Shown here piece after piece: positions 9,605 to 18,055 of a DNA stretch of 64,000 nt (positions are counted from its first letter, which is position 1; the number at the start of each line of letters is the position of its first letter). This DNA is from Leptofilum sp965223525 (GTDB taxonomy: Bacteria; Chloroflexota; Anaerolineae; Promineifilales; Promineifilaceae). A program made the position numbers and the translations under genes. The notes beneath the pieces are model-generated. The model searched no databases. It had not been told where the DNA came from and saw only the letters and a program-made list of their open reading frames with translations. The stretch covers positions 2,232,001 through 2,296,000 of the forward strand of contig NZ_OZ245005.1 of NCBI RefSeq assembly GCF_965223525.1, read 5' to 3'.

Positions 9605-10404
9605 ACTTAGCCAGATACAATCGTTTTACTGATGAGCTAACCCGCAAGCTGGATGACGATCCCCGCGTGTTGGGGCTGGTTGCGCTTGGCTCGATGGCGC
9701 AGCAAGATTACCAGCCAGATGAATGGTCTGACCACGACTTTTTTGTCATCACCATTCAGGGCGTGCAGGAAGATATGCGCCAGGATCTGTCCTGGTTGCC
9801 CCGTGCCGATGAGCTGGTTTTCCAATTCCGCGAGACGGAGCACGGGGTGAAGGCGCTCTATCGCGGTGGGCATTTGCTGGAATTTGCCGTTTTCAATGAG
9901 GATGAGTTGCAGATGGCACGGCTAAACCGCTACAGCATTTTGCTCGATAAAGCAGAACTTGCTCCCAAATTGGCAGAACGGGAATTGGCAACGCAAGATT
10001 TTGTGGCACACGGCCGTTCTGACCCAGAAAAGCGATTTGCCGAATTCTTGATAAACATTTACGTGGGCGTAGGGCGACAGGCGCGGGGCGAAGAACTGAG
10101 CGGTCGTCAATTTATAAAAACCTATGCCCTCACCCATCTGTTGCATCTGCTAGCCGACTTTTTGCCAGCCGAAGAAGCGCATCTGCTAGATAACCTTGAC
10201 CCGTTCCGTCGCTTTGAGCAGGTATACCCAGCAACAGGCAAGGAACTCAACCAAATCTTAGACCAAGATAATCTAACGGCGGCGGAGAATTTATTACTGG
10301 TGGCGGCGCTTCATCTACGGCCGTACCTGCCCAACTTCCCAGAAACGGCCGTTGCTGAAGTGCAGCAATACATCAAAAAAGCAAAAGAGGAGCCAACCCC
10401 TTGA
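9601..10404 (+). CDS. Nucleotidyltransferase-fold protein (aminoglycoside adenylyltransferase-like)
   Basis: 267 residues. The N-terminal domain carries the pol-beta-type signature GSMAQQ ... WSDHDFFV, with the two metal-binding Asp residues of the DHD segment (about residues 43-45). The C-terminal half is helical, as in small-molecule nucleotidyltransferases of the ANT/Lnu type. It could modify a nucleotide, an antibiotic or a metabolite; the substrate is unknown. It overlaps the upstream methyltransferase by 4 bp and the downstream phosphatase by 4 bp. Confidence 0.75.
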   Translation: MNLARYNRFTDELTRKLDDDPRVLGLVALGSMAQQDYQPDEWSDHDFFVITIQGVQEDMRQDLSWLPRADELVFQFRETEHGVKALYRGGHLLEFAVFNEDELQMARLNRYSILLDKAELAPKLAERELATQDFVAHGRSDPEKRFAEFLINIYVGVGRQARGEELSGRQFIKTYALTHLLHLLADFLPAEEAHLLDNLDPFRRFEQVYPATGKELNQILDQDNLTAAENLLLVAALHLRPYLPNFPETAVAEVQQYIKKAKEEPTP

Positions 10405-11012
10405 CCAATCTCACCATCTTACTGACCCGGCATGGCCAAACCGACTGGAACAAAGCTGGTCGCTGGCAGGGCCACGCCGACATCCCCCTTAACGAAACGG
10501 GGCAGCAGCAAGCCAACGCCCTATGCCAACGGCTGCAAAGCTGGCCGATTGAGGCGGTTTACACCAGTAATTTGCAGCGTTGCATACAAACAGCCGTTCC
10601 CCTGGCCAACGCGCTCGGAATCGAACCGATCCAAACGGAACTGTGGCGGGAGCGAGACGTAGGCGACTTTAGCGGCCTAACGGGCGAACAAGCCCGTGAG
10701 CAATACCCGGAAATTTGGGCCAAAGCCATACGGGGCATGGTGGATCCTCCCAATGGAGAGCCATTTGTCGAGGTGCGCCGCCGTGCCTTACGCGCCTTTG
10801 AAAGCGTTGTTGAAGCCCACAGCGAGGGCATGGTACTCATCGTATCGCATGGCGGCTTGCTGCACGCCCTGCTAGGGCAGGTGATGGGAATTGATGCAGG
10901 AATTTACGGCCGTTTCTCCATGCGCGGCAACACAGGTCTCAGCATCGTCGAGGTAAACAGCCGTGGCCCGGTGGTCGTGCGCCTGAATGACACCAGCCAT
11001 TTGGAAAAGTAA
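10401..11012 (+). CDS. Histidine phosphatase family protein (phosphoglycerate mutase-like)
   Basis: 203 residues starting at a TTG that overlaps the previous TGA stop (TTGA); a GAGGAG ribosome-binding site lies just upstream. The phosphohistidine motif LTRHGQTDWN is at residues 8-17, with the partner Arg in VYTSNLQRCIQTA, the acid Glu in WRERDVGDFSG and the second His in VSHGGLLHA. The length and motifs fit CobC/GpmB-like phosphatases. The protein probably removes phosphate from a small substrate. It closes the nuclease-methyltransferase-nucleotidyltransferase operon. Confidence 0.85.
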   Translation: MTNLTILLTRHGQTDWNKAGRWQGHADIPLNETGQQQANALCQRLQSWPIEAVYTSNLQRCIQTAVPLANALGIEPIQTELWRERDVGDFSGLTGEQAREQYPEIWAKAIRGMVDPPNGEPFVEVRRRALRAFESVVEAHSEGMVLIVSHGGLLHALLGQVMGIDAGIYGRFSMRGNTGLSIVEVNSRGPVVVRLNDTSHLEK

Positions 11013-11052
11013 TGGAGACCAGAGACTGAAAGTCTCCAGTCTCTGGTCTCCA
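11013..11052. repeat. Perfect 15-bp inverted repeat (family D)
   Basis: TGGAGACCAGAGACT (11013-11027) and AGTCTCTGGTCTCCA (11038-11052) are exact reverse complements. The repeat follows the phosphatase stop directly and could act as a terminator stem. A diverged relative is at 33668-33726. Confidence 0.75.
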
Positions 11053-11089
11053 ATCTCAAAAACTCAGAAAATCCCCAAAGGAAGATGAC

Positions 11090-12469
11090 ATGACATCACA
11101 ACACGCAAACCCCATCTGGGACAAAATTGACGCCCACATTGATGAAAATGTGGATTACTGGATTGAACAGCTAGCTCGTCTTTGCGCGGTGCCAAGCGTG
11201 TCTGCAACAAACGAGAGCATTGAGGAATGTGCCGATTTGGTGGCGACCATGCTGCGTGAGCAAGGCTTTGATGCCGAAGTGTTGCCCTCAGATGGGTATC
11301 CGGTTGTTTATGCTGAAGGCGGCGGCCGTTCCGACAAAACCCTCCTCTTTTATCTCCATTACGACGTGCAGCCCGCCGATTCGCTGGAGCTGTGGGATTC
11401 GCCACCGTTTGAACTGACCGAGCGGGATGGCAAATATTATGCGCGCGGCGTTAGCGATGACAAAGGACACATCATCTGCCGCCTAGCTGCTCTGGCAGCG
11501 GTGAAGGATGTGCTGGGCACACTGCCCTGCAATATTAAATTTATCATCGAAGGGGAAGAGGAGATTGGCAGTTCCAACATGCCCGCCTTTGTAGAAAAGC
11601 ACAAAGAGAAGCTGGCCGCCGATGCCTGTATCTGGGAGTTTGGCGGTGTGGATTATGAGGGACGGCCGTCTCAAGCGTTGGGGATGCGCGGCATCTGTTT
11701 TGTGGAACTGTCTGTGCAAACCGCCTCGATTGATGCCCACTCCGGTCTGGGCGGCTCAATTTTTCCCAATGCCGCTTGGCGGCTCACCTGGGCACTGAGT
11801 ACGCTCAAAGACCAAAATGAGCGCATTCTCATTCCCGGCTTTTACGATAACGTGCAGCCGCCTAGCGAGCGAGATTTGGAGCTGCTGGCGGCTATGCCGT
11901 CTGAGGCAGCAAAGCTCATGGAAACGTTTAATCTGGATGGCTTTTTGCTAGGCATAACAGATGATTTGGAATGGAAGAAGGCGGCCGTTTTTGAACCAAC
12001 TTGCACCATTTGTGGCCTCACCTCTGGCTACCAGGGGCTGGGTTCCAAGACGGTGTTGCCCGCCAAAGCCAGCGCCAAGATTGATTTTCGGCTGGTTCCC
12101 AACCAAACGCCGGAGGAAGTTGTGAGCAAGCTGCGGGCACATTTGGACGCCAACGGCTTTACGGATGTGGAAATGACGCTGCATGGTGGTGGCCGACCCG
12201 CCAAAGTAGACCCAGACGATCCCTTTGTGCAGTTGACGAATGAAACGGCCGTTGCCGTCTACGGCAAAGAACCCAGTGTAGCCCCAATGATTGGCGGCAG
12301 CGGGCCAAACTATCCCTTCATCCACACGCTAGGATTGCCGTTGGTGGCGGCTGGCGTGGGCTACCCCGGTAGTCAGGCGCATGCCCCCAACGAAAACATG
12401 CGGCTCGATTACTTCTTGCTAGGTACCAAACACACCGCCCGCGTCATCGAGCAATTCGCAAAAGGATAA
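11090..12469 (+). CDS. M20-family dipeptidase
   Basis: 459 residues; the ATG follows AAAGGAAG. Metallopeptidase family M20 cleaves dipeptides or small amide substrates with two zinc ions. Visible motifs are LHYDVQPAD (metal His and bridging region, about residue 88), GVSDDKGH (bridging Asp), the catalytic Glu pair in EGEEEIGSSN (about 154), and the dimerisation-domain motif DAHSGLGGS. The late metal-binding His is in SQAHAPNE near the C-terminus. The length fits ArgE/DapE-related dipeptidases; the exact substrate is open. Confidence 0.9.
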   Translation: MTSQHANPIWDKIDAHIDENVDYWIEQLARLCAVPSVSATNESIEECADLVATMLREQGFDAEVLPSDGYPVVYAEGGGRSDKTLLFYLHYDVQPADSLELWDSPPFELTERDGKYYARGVSDDKGHIICRLAALAAVKDVLGTLPCNIKFIIEGEEEIGSSNMPAFVEKHKEKLAADACIWEFGGVDYEGRPSQALGMRGICFVELSVQTASIDAHSGLGGSIFPNAAWRLTWALSTLKDQNERILIPGFYDNVQPPSERDLELLAAMPSEAAKLMETFNLDGFLLGITDDLEWKKAAVFEPTCTICGLTSGYQGLGSKTVLPAKASAKIDFRLVPNQTPEEVVSKLRAHLDANGFTDVEMTLHGGGRPAKVDPDDPFVQLTNETAVAVYGKEPSVAPMIGGSGPNYPFIHTLGLPLVAAGVGYPGSQAHAPNENMRLDYFLLGTKHTARVIEQFAKG

Positions 12470-12473
12470 GTTT

Positions 12474-12588
12474 TGGCCACAGAGGTTTTAGAGATTTGAG
12501 GCTGGATTTAATTGGTTGCAGTTAGCATCTTGTTACAAGCAATATGATCTAGAATTTGACCAACCCCTCATATCCCTCTGTGGCTAAT
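12474..12588. repeat. Inverted repeat of the CCACAGAGG / CCTCTGTGGC family (family B)
   Basis: A left arm (TTGGCCACAGAGG) and a right arm (CCCTCTGTGGCTAA) enclose about 90 bases with no gene. The right arm contains the TAG stop codon of the minus-strand gene that ends at 12584. A related copy forms the start of that same gene near 13641-13678, encoding Ser-His-Arg-Gly-His-Arg-Gly. Confidence 0.65.
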
Positions 12589-13683
12589 TTTCTATGCGGT
12601 AAATGGTGCCAGTGCGGTAGTCGGAGATGAGCAGTGCGCCGTCTGGGGTAGGTAGCAGGTGCTGGGGATTTTGAATGCCAGTGAGGAAGATGCTGGTGGT
12701 TCCTACGAAACGGCCGTCCGCATCCACCTCAATTTGTACGGCCGTTACCTTTCCCCTTAGCCACAAAGCCACCAACAAAACTGAGTCATCCCACGGCGCA
12801 ACGGCAATGCTAGTGGGCGTCGCTTGCGGTGGAAAAAGTGCAACGGGCGGCTCCGTTTCGACACAAATTTCAGTCGTGCCGTCCCGGTTTAGGGCTGGTT
12901 CCTGGTTGCCAAAACATTGTGCCCAGCCGTAATCCCCGCCCGGAGCCACCAGATTTAGCTCTTCCGGTGGCTGCCCTTCAAAGTTCTCTCCAGTCACGGT
13001 ACCGTCGCCAACTTCTGTGATCCAGAGACGGCCGTTTCCATCAAAAACATGGGCATACGCATTCTTGAGGCCAGTGGCTAACACGGTGGGTTTGTTTGGC
13101 TGGGCAGGATTAAGCTGCCATAAAATGCCAGAACCTTCGCTAGCGCGGTTGCCGCTACGCCGCCCGCTGGTTTCGTATAGAAGTTGATTGTTTGGGGTGA
13201 TGGTCAGGGTGCCGTTGGAACGGCCGTTGTTGGGCATGTCAGTCAGAACAATTTCTGGCGTTTGCGGCTTCAACTGATCGTCAAGGTTGGCGCGGAGTAG
13301 CTGATCTTCCATGGCAATCCACAGCACACCGTCCAGCACGGCAATCCCCGTTGGTTTGTTTAACCCTTCGAGCAAAACTTCTTGGCTGTTGCTGGCTAAA
13401 TCTACTGCCACCACTTGCCCGGCTGCGTCATTTTCCCCCGCAAGAATTTGGGCTACCCACAGACGGCCGTCTGGCCCCAAATCATCTGCGTCGGACGAGC
13501 TAGTCCACTCACCGCTACCGCTGCCGTGAAGTCATCTGGCAGGGCGAGGTTGGCTGCCAGGTTTGTGGTTGGAGGAACGGCCGTTTCCACGCTATTACTG
13601 TTGCATCCTACAATCAGCAAGGCAAGAAAAAAGAGAGCCAACCAATCTCTAAACCCTCTGTGCCCTCTGTGGCTTAACCTCAC
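12584..13683 (-). pseudogene. Glucose/sorbosone dehydrogenase-like lipoprotein, frameshifted
   Basis: Two reading frames form one gene. 13453-13683 encodes the start (GTG overlapping the upstream gene's stop, a lipobox LIVGC and the beginning of a beta-propeller). 12584-13480 encodes the rest from GPDGRLWVAQ onward, including NLVAPGGDYGWAQCFG and PDGALLISDYRTGTIYRI, typical of PQQ-type sugar dehydrogenase/GSDH propellers. The frames join at a short G run near 13460: adding one G to GGGG restores MIWGPDGRLW. The intact protein would have about 366 residues and sit on the outer face of the membrane. This is either a real recent frameshift or a homopolymer error. Confidence 0.75.
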
Positions 13684-15107
13684 GCCTTCGCCGCCATCTC
13701 CTCGCCGAAGCCCAGCAGTGCCTTCACTCGCTCATCGTTGGGGGCTTCCGCATACACACGCAGCACAGGTTCAGTGCCAGACGGCCGTATCAGCAGCCAA
13801 CTGCCATCGTTTAAATAATATTTCACCCCGTCCACCGTTTGCACATCTTCCACTGGCACGCCCGCAATTGCTTCTGGGGCCAGATTCAGCAACATGGCCA
13901 CCATGCGTGCTTTCTCGACGGGCCGGGTGAGCTTCATGTCTGTGCGGGCGTACTGCGCCGGGCCAAATTGGGCGAGCAAATCCTCAACCAGCTCATGCAG
14001 TGGCGCTTTAGCCGCCGCCATTACCTCCAGCAGCAGCAACCCCATTAAAACGCCATCCCCTTCTGGAATATGCCCCTGGATGCTCATGCCCCCGGACTCC
14101 TCACCGCCCATCACCACCCCGTTTGCAATCATCAAATCAGAAATATGGTTGAAGCCAACGGGGGTTTCAATCAATTCCAAGCTGTTTTTGGCGGCAATGC
14201 GGTCAATCATGCGGGTGGTAGAGACGGTGCGAACTACCTTGCCCTGCAAGCCCCGCTTTTCCAGCAGATAGTGCAGCACCAAGGCAAAAATGCGGTGCGG
14301 ATCCACAAAATTGCCCTGCGAATCAACTGCGCCAATGCGGTCGGCGTCGCCGTCGGTAGCCAATCCCACATCCCAATGCCCACTTTGGATGGTGGACATG
14401 AGCAAGCCCAAATGCCGTGCAATCGGCTCGGGGTGGATGCCGCCAAAGCCGGGATTCATCTCATGCCGAATGTTGTGGACGTGGGTACGACCGCGTGCCA
14501 GCACTTCGCTAAAGGCACCCCGCCCAGAGCCAAACATGCCATCTGCTACCACGCGCAGTTCGCCACTAGAGACGATGTCTAGATCCACCAATCCGCTGAG
14601 ATGCTCGTAATACGCCCACGACGGGTCAAATTTATGCACCCGATCCCGCCGAATGGCCTCGTCTAAATCCATGAGGTTGGGGCCGCGCCCGCTGGACAAA
14701 TTGCGATCCAGCAGCCGCTCTACTCGCTTATGGTGGGACGGGCTGGCTGCACCCCCGTAGCAAGATTTCAGCTTGATGCCGTTGTAGCGCGGGGCGTTGT
14801 GGCTGGCAGTGATCATCACCCCAGCCGTGGCGCTTTTTTGCAGCACTGCGTAGCTGATGGCGGGCGTGGGCGTGTCGGCGCGTGCTAGCCAGGTCTCTAT
14901 GCGGTTGGCGGCCATCACGCGGGCCACTTCTGCTGCGTAGCGATCCGACAAGAAGCGCGTGTCGAAACCCACCATAACGCTGGGATTTGCGTCATTTTCT
15001 TCCCGGATATAGTCGGCAATGGCCTGGGCAACCAGCCGCAAATTGCCAAAAGTAAACGTTTCGCTGATGACGGCACGCCAGCCGTCGGTGCCAAATTTTA
15101 TCGTCAT
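13680..15107 (-). CDS. Phosphoglucomutase/phosphomannomutase family protein
   Basis: 475 residues. Alpha-D-phosphohexomutases move phosphate between C1 and C6 of hexose phosphates through a phosphoserine. The N-terminus KFGTDGWRAVI is typical; the active serine lies in ITASHNAPRYNG (about residue 100), the metal loop is DGDADRIG (about 255), the sugar-binding loop is GEESGGM and the phosphate-binding loop is RPSGTEPVLR near the C-terminus. All four functional loops are intact. The gene overlaps glycerate kinase upstream (ATGA) and the frameshifted lipoprotein downstream (GTGA), so the three form one operon. It may supply sugar phosphates for the polysaccharide genes. Confidence 0.92.
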   Translation of the reverse strand: MTIKFGTDGWRAVISETFTFGNLRLVAQAIADYIREENDANPSVMVGFDTRFLSDRYAAEVARVMAANRIETWLARADTPTPAISYAVLQKSATAGVMITASHNAPRYNGIKLKSCYGGAASPSHHKRVERLLDRNLSSGRGPNLMDLDEAIRRDRVHKFDPSWAYYEHLSGLVDLDIVSSGELRVVADGMFGSGRGAFSEVLARGRTHVHNIRHEMNPGFGGIHPEPIARHLGLLMSTIQSGHWDVGLATDGDADRIGAVDSQGNFVDPHRIFALVLHYLLEKRGLQGKVVRTVSTTRMIDRIAAKNSLELIETPVGFNHISDLMIANGVVMGGEESGGMSIQGHIPEGDGVLMGLLLLEVMAAAKAPLHELVEDLLAQFGPAQYARTDMKLTRPVEKARMVAMLLNLAPEAIAGVPVEDVQTVDGVKYYLNDGSWLLIRPSGTEPVLRVYAEAPNDERVKALLGFGEEMAAKA

Positions 15108-16417
15108 GGTTGTCCTTCGTAGTTCAAAATAATGATTAAATCATTTACATTCGTACCGGTGGGGCCAGTTTTGATGAGATGACGGCCGTTTCCAGCAGCA
15201 TCTCGCTGGGCAAAATAAGTGTAGCTGTCGTTGTTGTTCAGGTAAGCTAGGGCGGTTTGCCTATCCGCCACCGTTTGGCCAGTGACGGTCGCACCCGCCA
15301 CGCCGCTGGTGCCGTCGTCGCCGTCGGTGGCAAAGCTGGTGATGGTGCGGTTAGTCCAGCCTGCCAGCCCAATGGACGCAGCCAGCGCGGTTTCCAGATT
15401 GCGCCCGCCAATGCCGTCACCACACAGGGTAACGGTGGTTTCGCCGCCCAGCAGGGTGGCACTTTGCGGCGGGGCATCTTTGGCCAGAGCGGAGGCAAAG
15501 TGGCCTACCTTCCGCGCTTCGCCTTCCAGCCTTGTGGTAAGCAAGCGCGTGTGAAAGCCAAGCTCCTCTGCTTTCGCAGCGGCGGCCTGAACCGACTGTT
15601 GAATACTGCCGATGATGATGTTGTCAAGGATGTTGGTGGGTGACGGGGTGCTGTGTTGAGTGAGTTTGGTAAATGTGGATTGGATGGTTTTGGCAACGGC
15701 CGTTTCCATTCCATTCAGCACCTTGTACCGCTCTAAAACTGCCACCGCGTTGGCTGCAGTTTCGCTAGTGGAAACGGTGGGCCCGCTGCCAATGGCGGCG
15801 AGATCATTGCCAACCACATCGCTGAGAATGAGGCTGATCACGTATGCCGGTGCTGCCAACTGTGCCAAGCCGCCACCCTTTACATGGTCAAACTGGCGAC
15901 GGACGGTATTGAGCTCTTGAATGGTGCAGCCGCTGGCCAGCAACGCTTCGGTCATCTCTTGCATAACCTCCAAAGGGAGCAGGGGCTGTGTGAACAGAGC
16001 AGATGCGCCGCCAGAAATGAGGCACAGTACGAGGTCGTTTTCGGTCAGGTCGTGGAGGGTTTGCAGAAGCTTTTTTGTAGATTCAATGCTTTTTTCGCCT
16101 GGCACGGGATGGTTGCTTTCGTAAGCAGGTAGAGGGAATTTGGTTGCCGCTGGCAAATGTTTGGCCAAAATACCACCACCAGCAACGGCCGTTTCCCCCA
16201 CAATGTCCACCGCTGCCAACGCCATCGGCACGGCCGCTTTGCCCACGCTGATGATGTAAAGACGGCCGTTTGCCAGATCAAACTGGTGAGAGCCAATGGT
16301 GAGTTGGGAGCCCATTTTGTGCAGGTGGTTGGTAACGGCCGTGTGCGGATCGGCTTGTTTTAGGGCGGCAGCGATGATTGCCTGGATATGTTCGGGGTGC
16401 TGGGCAAAGTTGAGCAT
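15104..16417 (-). CDS. Glycerate 2-kinase (MOFRL/DUF4147 family)
   Basis: 437 residues. This family phosphorylates glycerate to 2-phosphoglycerate. The N-terminal DUF4147 domain includes ISVGKAAVPMALAA and ESNHPVPGEKS, followed by LVLCLISGGASALFTQP; the C-terminal MOFRL domain includes LLGGETTVTLCGDGIGGRN and SFATDGDDGTSG. It starts seven bases after the solute-binding-protein stop and overlaps the phosphohexomutase gene by 4 bp, which suggests co-translation. A link of substrate uptake to glycerate metabolism is inference. Confidence 0.9.
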   Translation of the reverse strand: MLNFAQHPEHIQAIIAAALKQADPHTAVTNHLHKMGSQLTIGSHQFDLANGRLYIISVGKAAVPMALAAVDIVGETAVAGGGILAKHLPAATKFPLPAYESNHPVPGEKSIESTKKLLQTLHDLTENDLVLCLISGGASALFTQPLLPLEVMQEMTEALLASGCTIQELNTVRRQFDHVKGGGLAQLAAPAYVISLILSDVVGNDLAAIGSGPTVSTSETAANAVAVLERYKVLNGMETAVAKTIQSTFTKLTQHSTPSPTNILDNIIIGSIQQSVQAAAAKAEELGFHTRLLTTRLEGEARKVGHFASALAKDAPPQSATLLGGETTVTLCGDGIGGRNLETALAASIGLAGWTNRTITSFATDGDDGTSGVAGATVTGQTVADRQTALAYLNNNDSYTYFAQRDAAGNGRHLIKTGPTGTNVNDLIIILNYEGQP

Positions 16418-16423
16418 GGCGAC

Positions 16424-17755
16424 TTACTGTTGCAGGGCAGCGACGGCTTCTTCGGCAGCGGTTGGGGGCGATTTGGCAAGCGTGATCACGTCGAAGACGG
16501 CGTTGTTGAGGACGGTCATGATGTTGCTGCTGGGGCTAATTGGCAGCGGTTGGGCTTGGTTAAGCTGGCTGCGGGCAAATGCGGTGTAGCTATCCGTATC
16601 GGGCCAAAAGGCAAGCGCAGCCTGCCGGGCCGGTAGGTAGCCGCTGGCGTAGCTCCACTCGCCCAAATTGTTGCCTTCGATGAGCGTGTTGAGCAATTCT
16701 GCCGCCAACGCCTGCTGGGTGGGGTCGGCCGTGCTGATTGCCCAGGCCCAGCCGGAGACCAGTGGGGTAAGCTGCTGGTTAAAACCAGGAACGGCCGTTG
16801 CCACAAAAACCCCATCTTCATCCCGCTGCTGCAAAAATTGCTCACTGTTGGTGAGGGCAATCGAGGCTGTGCCGGCTTGCAGCAAAGGCCATGTTTCTTG
16901 AAACGTCACATAATTGCTGCTTTGGTTCAGGATAAGCCCGAAATTTTCGGCGGTGAAGAGCTGCTCTAAAGCTGCTGTGAGCGGTCCTAGTTGCAGCGCA
17001 GCTTGCCCCGCCTCATTGGTCAGCGTACCTTCGGCTGCCAGATACAGTTGTAAACCCAATATGCCACCTGCATTGCCGCTGGCAGGGAAGACAAAGCTGT
17101 AAGGTTGTTCAGCAAATAGCCGCCACTGGCTGGCGATTGTGCCCGTGATAAGCTGGCTGTTGTAAGCTAAATGAGACAGTTCTGTAACCACAAATGGGTA
17201 GCCACCCACCTGATTTTCTTCTAACACCATGTCTAGGGCTGCTGGGAATAAATCTTCTAGCAAGCTGGCTTCAATGAGATTGCCCAGCGGGTAGATAAGC
17301 TCTTCAGATTGTGCCAAACTGAGTTGATCAATAGGAACAGCAACGAGGTCTGGCAAAATATTTGGCGCGATGGTTTGCCCCGTGCGTAAATAGTTGAGGA
17401 TTCCGCTCTGACCACTAACTGATTTTTGTTCGACAATGAGGTCAATTTCGGGATGGTTGCTGCGATAGGCGGCGAGCTGGGCGTTTAGTATTGTTGCGCC
17501 TTCGTCCGTTGCCAATGCAATTTCCGGGGGTAGCCAAACGCGCAGCGACGGCCGTGTTTGGGTTACTGGTGTGCTGGGGATGGCAATATCCGGGGTGGTT
17601 TCGGCCGAGGGGGTGTTAGTGGCAACTGAGGGGAAAACGGCCGTTGTGCTTGGCTCAATTTCATCCGGTGAAGCTTGGTTAAAATTGTTGGCTAAATCGC
17701 ACCCGACTGTGATCAACAGCAGCAAAATGAGCAGCAATGATACCTTCTTGTCCAT
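16424..17755 (-). CDS. Extracellular solute-binding lipoprotein (ABC family 1-like)
   Basis: 443 residues from the ATG at 17755. A lipoprotein signal (LLLLITVGC) is followed by a Thr/Ser-rich spacer and a bilobed binding-protein domain (RVWLPPEIALATDEGATI, YRSNHPEIDLIVEQ, GYPFVVTELSHLAYNS, and late SGYLPARQAAL). This is the pattern of sugar ABC-transporter binding proteins. No permease or ATPase genes follow; the next genes are glycerate kinase and phosphohexomutase, so the transporter partner is elsewhere or the protein has another role. TATACT lies seven bases before the ATG, pointing to a leaderless mRNA. Confidence 0.85.
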   Translation of the reverse strand: MDKKVSLLLILLLLITVGCDLANNFNQASPDEIEPSTTAVFPSVATNTPSAETTPDIAIPSTPVTQTRPSLRVWLPPEIALATDEGATILNAQLAAYRSNHPEIDLIVEQKSVSGQSGILNYLRTGQTIAPNILPDLVAVPIDQLSLAQSEELIYPLGNLIEASLLEDLFPAALDMVLEENQVGGYPFVVTELSHLAYNSQLITGTIASQWRLFAEQPYSFVFPASGNAGGILGLQLYLAAEGTLTNEAGQAALQLGPLTAALEQLFTAENFGLILNQSSNYVTFQETWPLLQAGTASIALTNSEQFLQQRDEDGVFVATAVPGFNQQLTPLVSGWAWAISTADPTQQALAAELLNTLIEGNNLGEWSYASGYLPARQAALAFWPDTDSYTAFARSQLNQAQPLPISPSSNIMTVLNNAVFDVITLAKSPPTAAEEAVAALQQ

Positions 17756-17762
17756 GCGCCAA

Positions 17763-17768
17763 AGTATA
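17763..17768 (-). promoter_or_regulatory. -10 box for a leaderless start of the solute-binding protein gene
   Basis: TATACT on the minus strand with exactly seven bases to the ATG at 17755 and no ribosome-binding site. Confidence 0.5.
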
Positions 17769-17791
17769 CCTGCGATTGTGCAATTGGGCAT

Positions 17792-17820
17792 TTGCGCCCC
17801 GCCGCTGCTTAGGATATTCT
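17792..17820 (+). promoter_or_regulatory. Candidate promoter for the ABC-F leader transcript
   Basis: TTGCGC (17792-17797) and TATTCT (17815-17820) are 17 bases apart. The ATG of a short ORF starts six bases after the -10 box, so the transcript would be leaderless. The promoter is divergent from the solute-binding-protein promoter. Confidence 0.45.
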
Positions 17821-17826
17821 TTGCCT

Positions 17827-17922
17827 ATGATGTTCATGATTAGGTTCGACCGTCGGTACACATCCACCATTCGTTTTGGCTCTATTTCGTTGCTTCCTAA
17901 TATCGGTGCGCCTCCTGAATGA
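17827..17922 (+). CDS. Short ORF upstream of the ABC-F gene, candidate leader peptide
   Basis: 31 codons (begins MMFMIRFDRR, ends NIGAPPE). It lies between a candidate promoter and a rho-independent terminator, with the ABC-F gene further downstream. ABC-F resistance genes in other bacteria are often controlled by ribosome stalling on such leader peptides. The segment CGCCTC (17909-17914), inside this ORF, is complementary to GAGGCG (17955-17960) in the left terminator arm, so an antiterminator pairing is possible. Whether the peptide is made is inference; a small RNA is the alternative. Confidence 0.4.
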   Translation: MMFMIRFDRRYTSTIRFGSISLLPNIGAPPE

Positions 17923-17948
17923 ATGTTATGTAAACTGAGATGCTTTTC

Positions 17949-17984
17949 AAGGCCGAGGCGATTGTTAGCCTCGGCCTTTTTTGT
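17949..17984 (+). terminator. Rho-independent terminator upstream of the ABC-F gene
   Basis: An 11-bp stem (AAGGCCGAGGC with GCCTCGGCCTT), an 8-base loop and a T-rich tail. No large plus-strand gene precedes it, so it would end a short leader transcript of about 160 bases unless it is antiterminated. Confidence 0.85.
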
Positions 17985-17999
17985 TTGAAAAATTATGCG

Positions 18000-18022
18000 T
18001 TTGGAGGCTGGCAACCTCCAAA
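18000..18022. repeat. Short palindrome (family M)
   Basis: TTTGGAGG and CCTCCAAA flank a 7-base centre, between the terminator and the ABC-F ribosome-binding site. It may be one of the dispersed palindrome families; no second copy is seen in this window. Confidence 0.5.
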
Positions 18023-18055
18023 TGCCAGCCCCAATCACCACACCTGGAGCAAATG

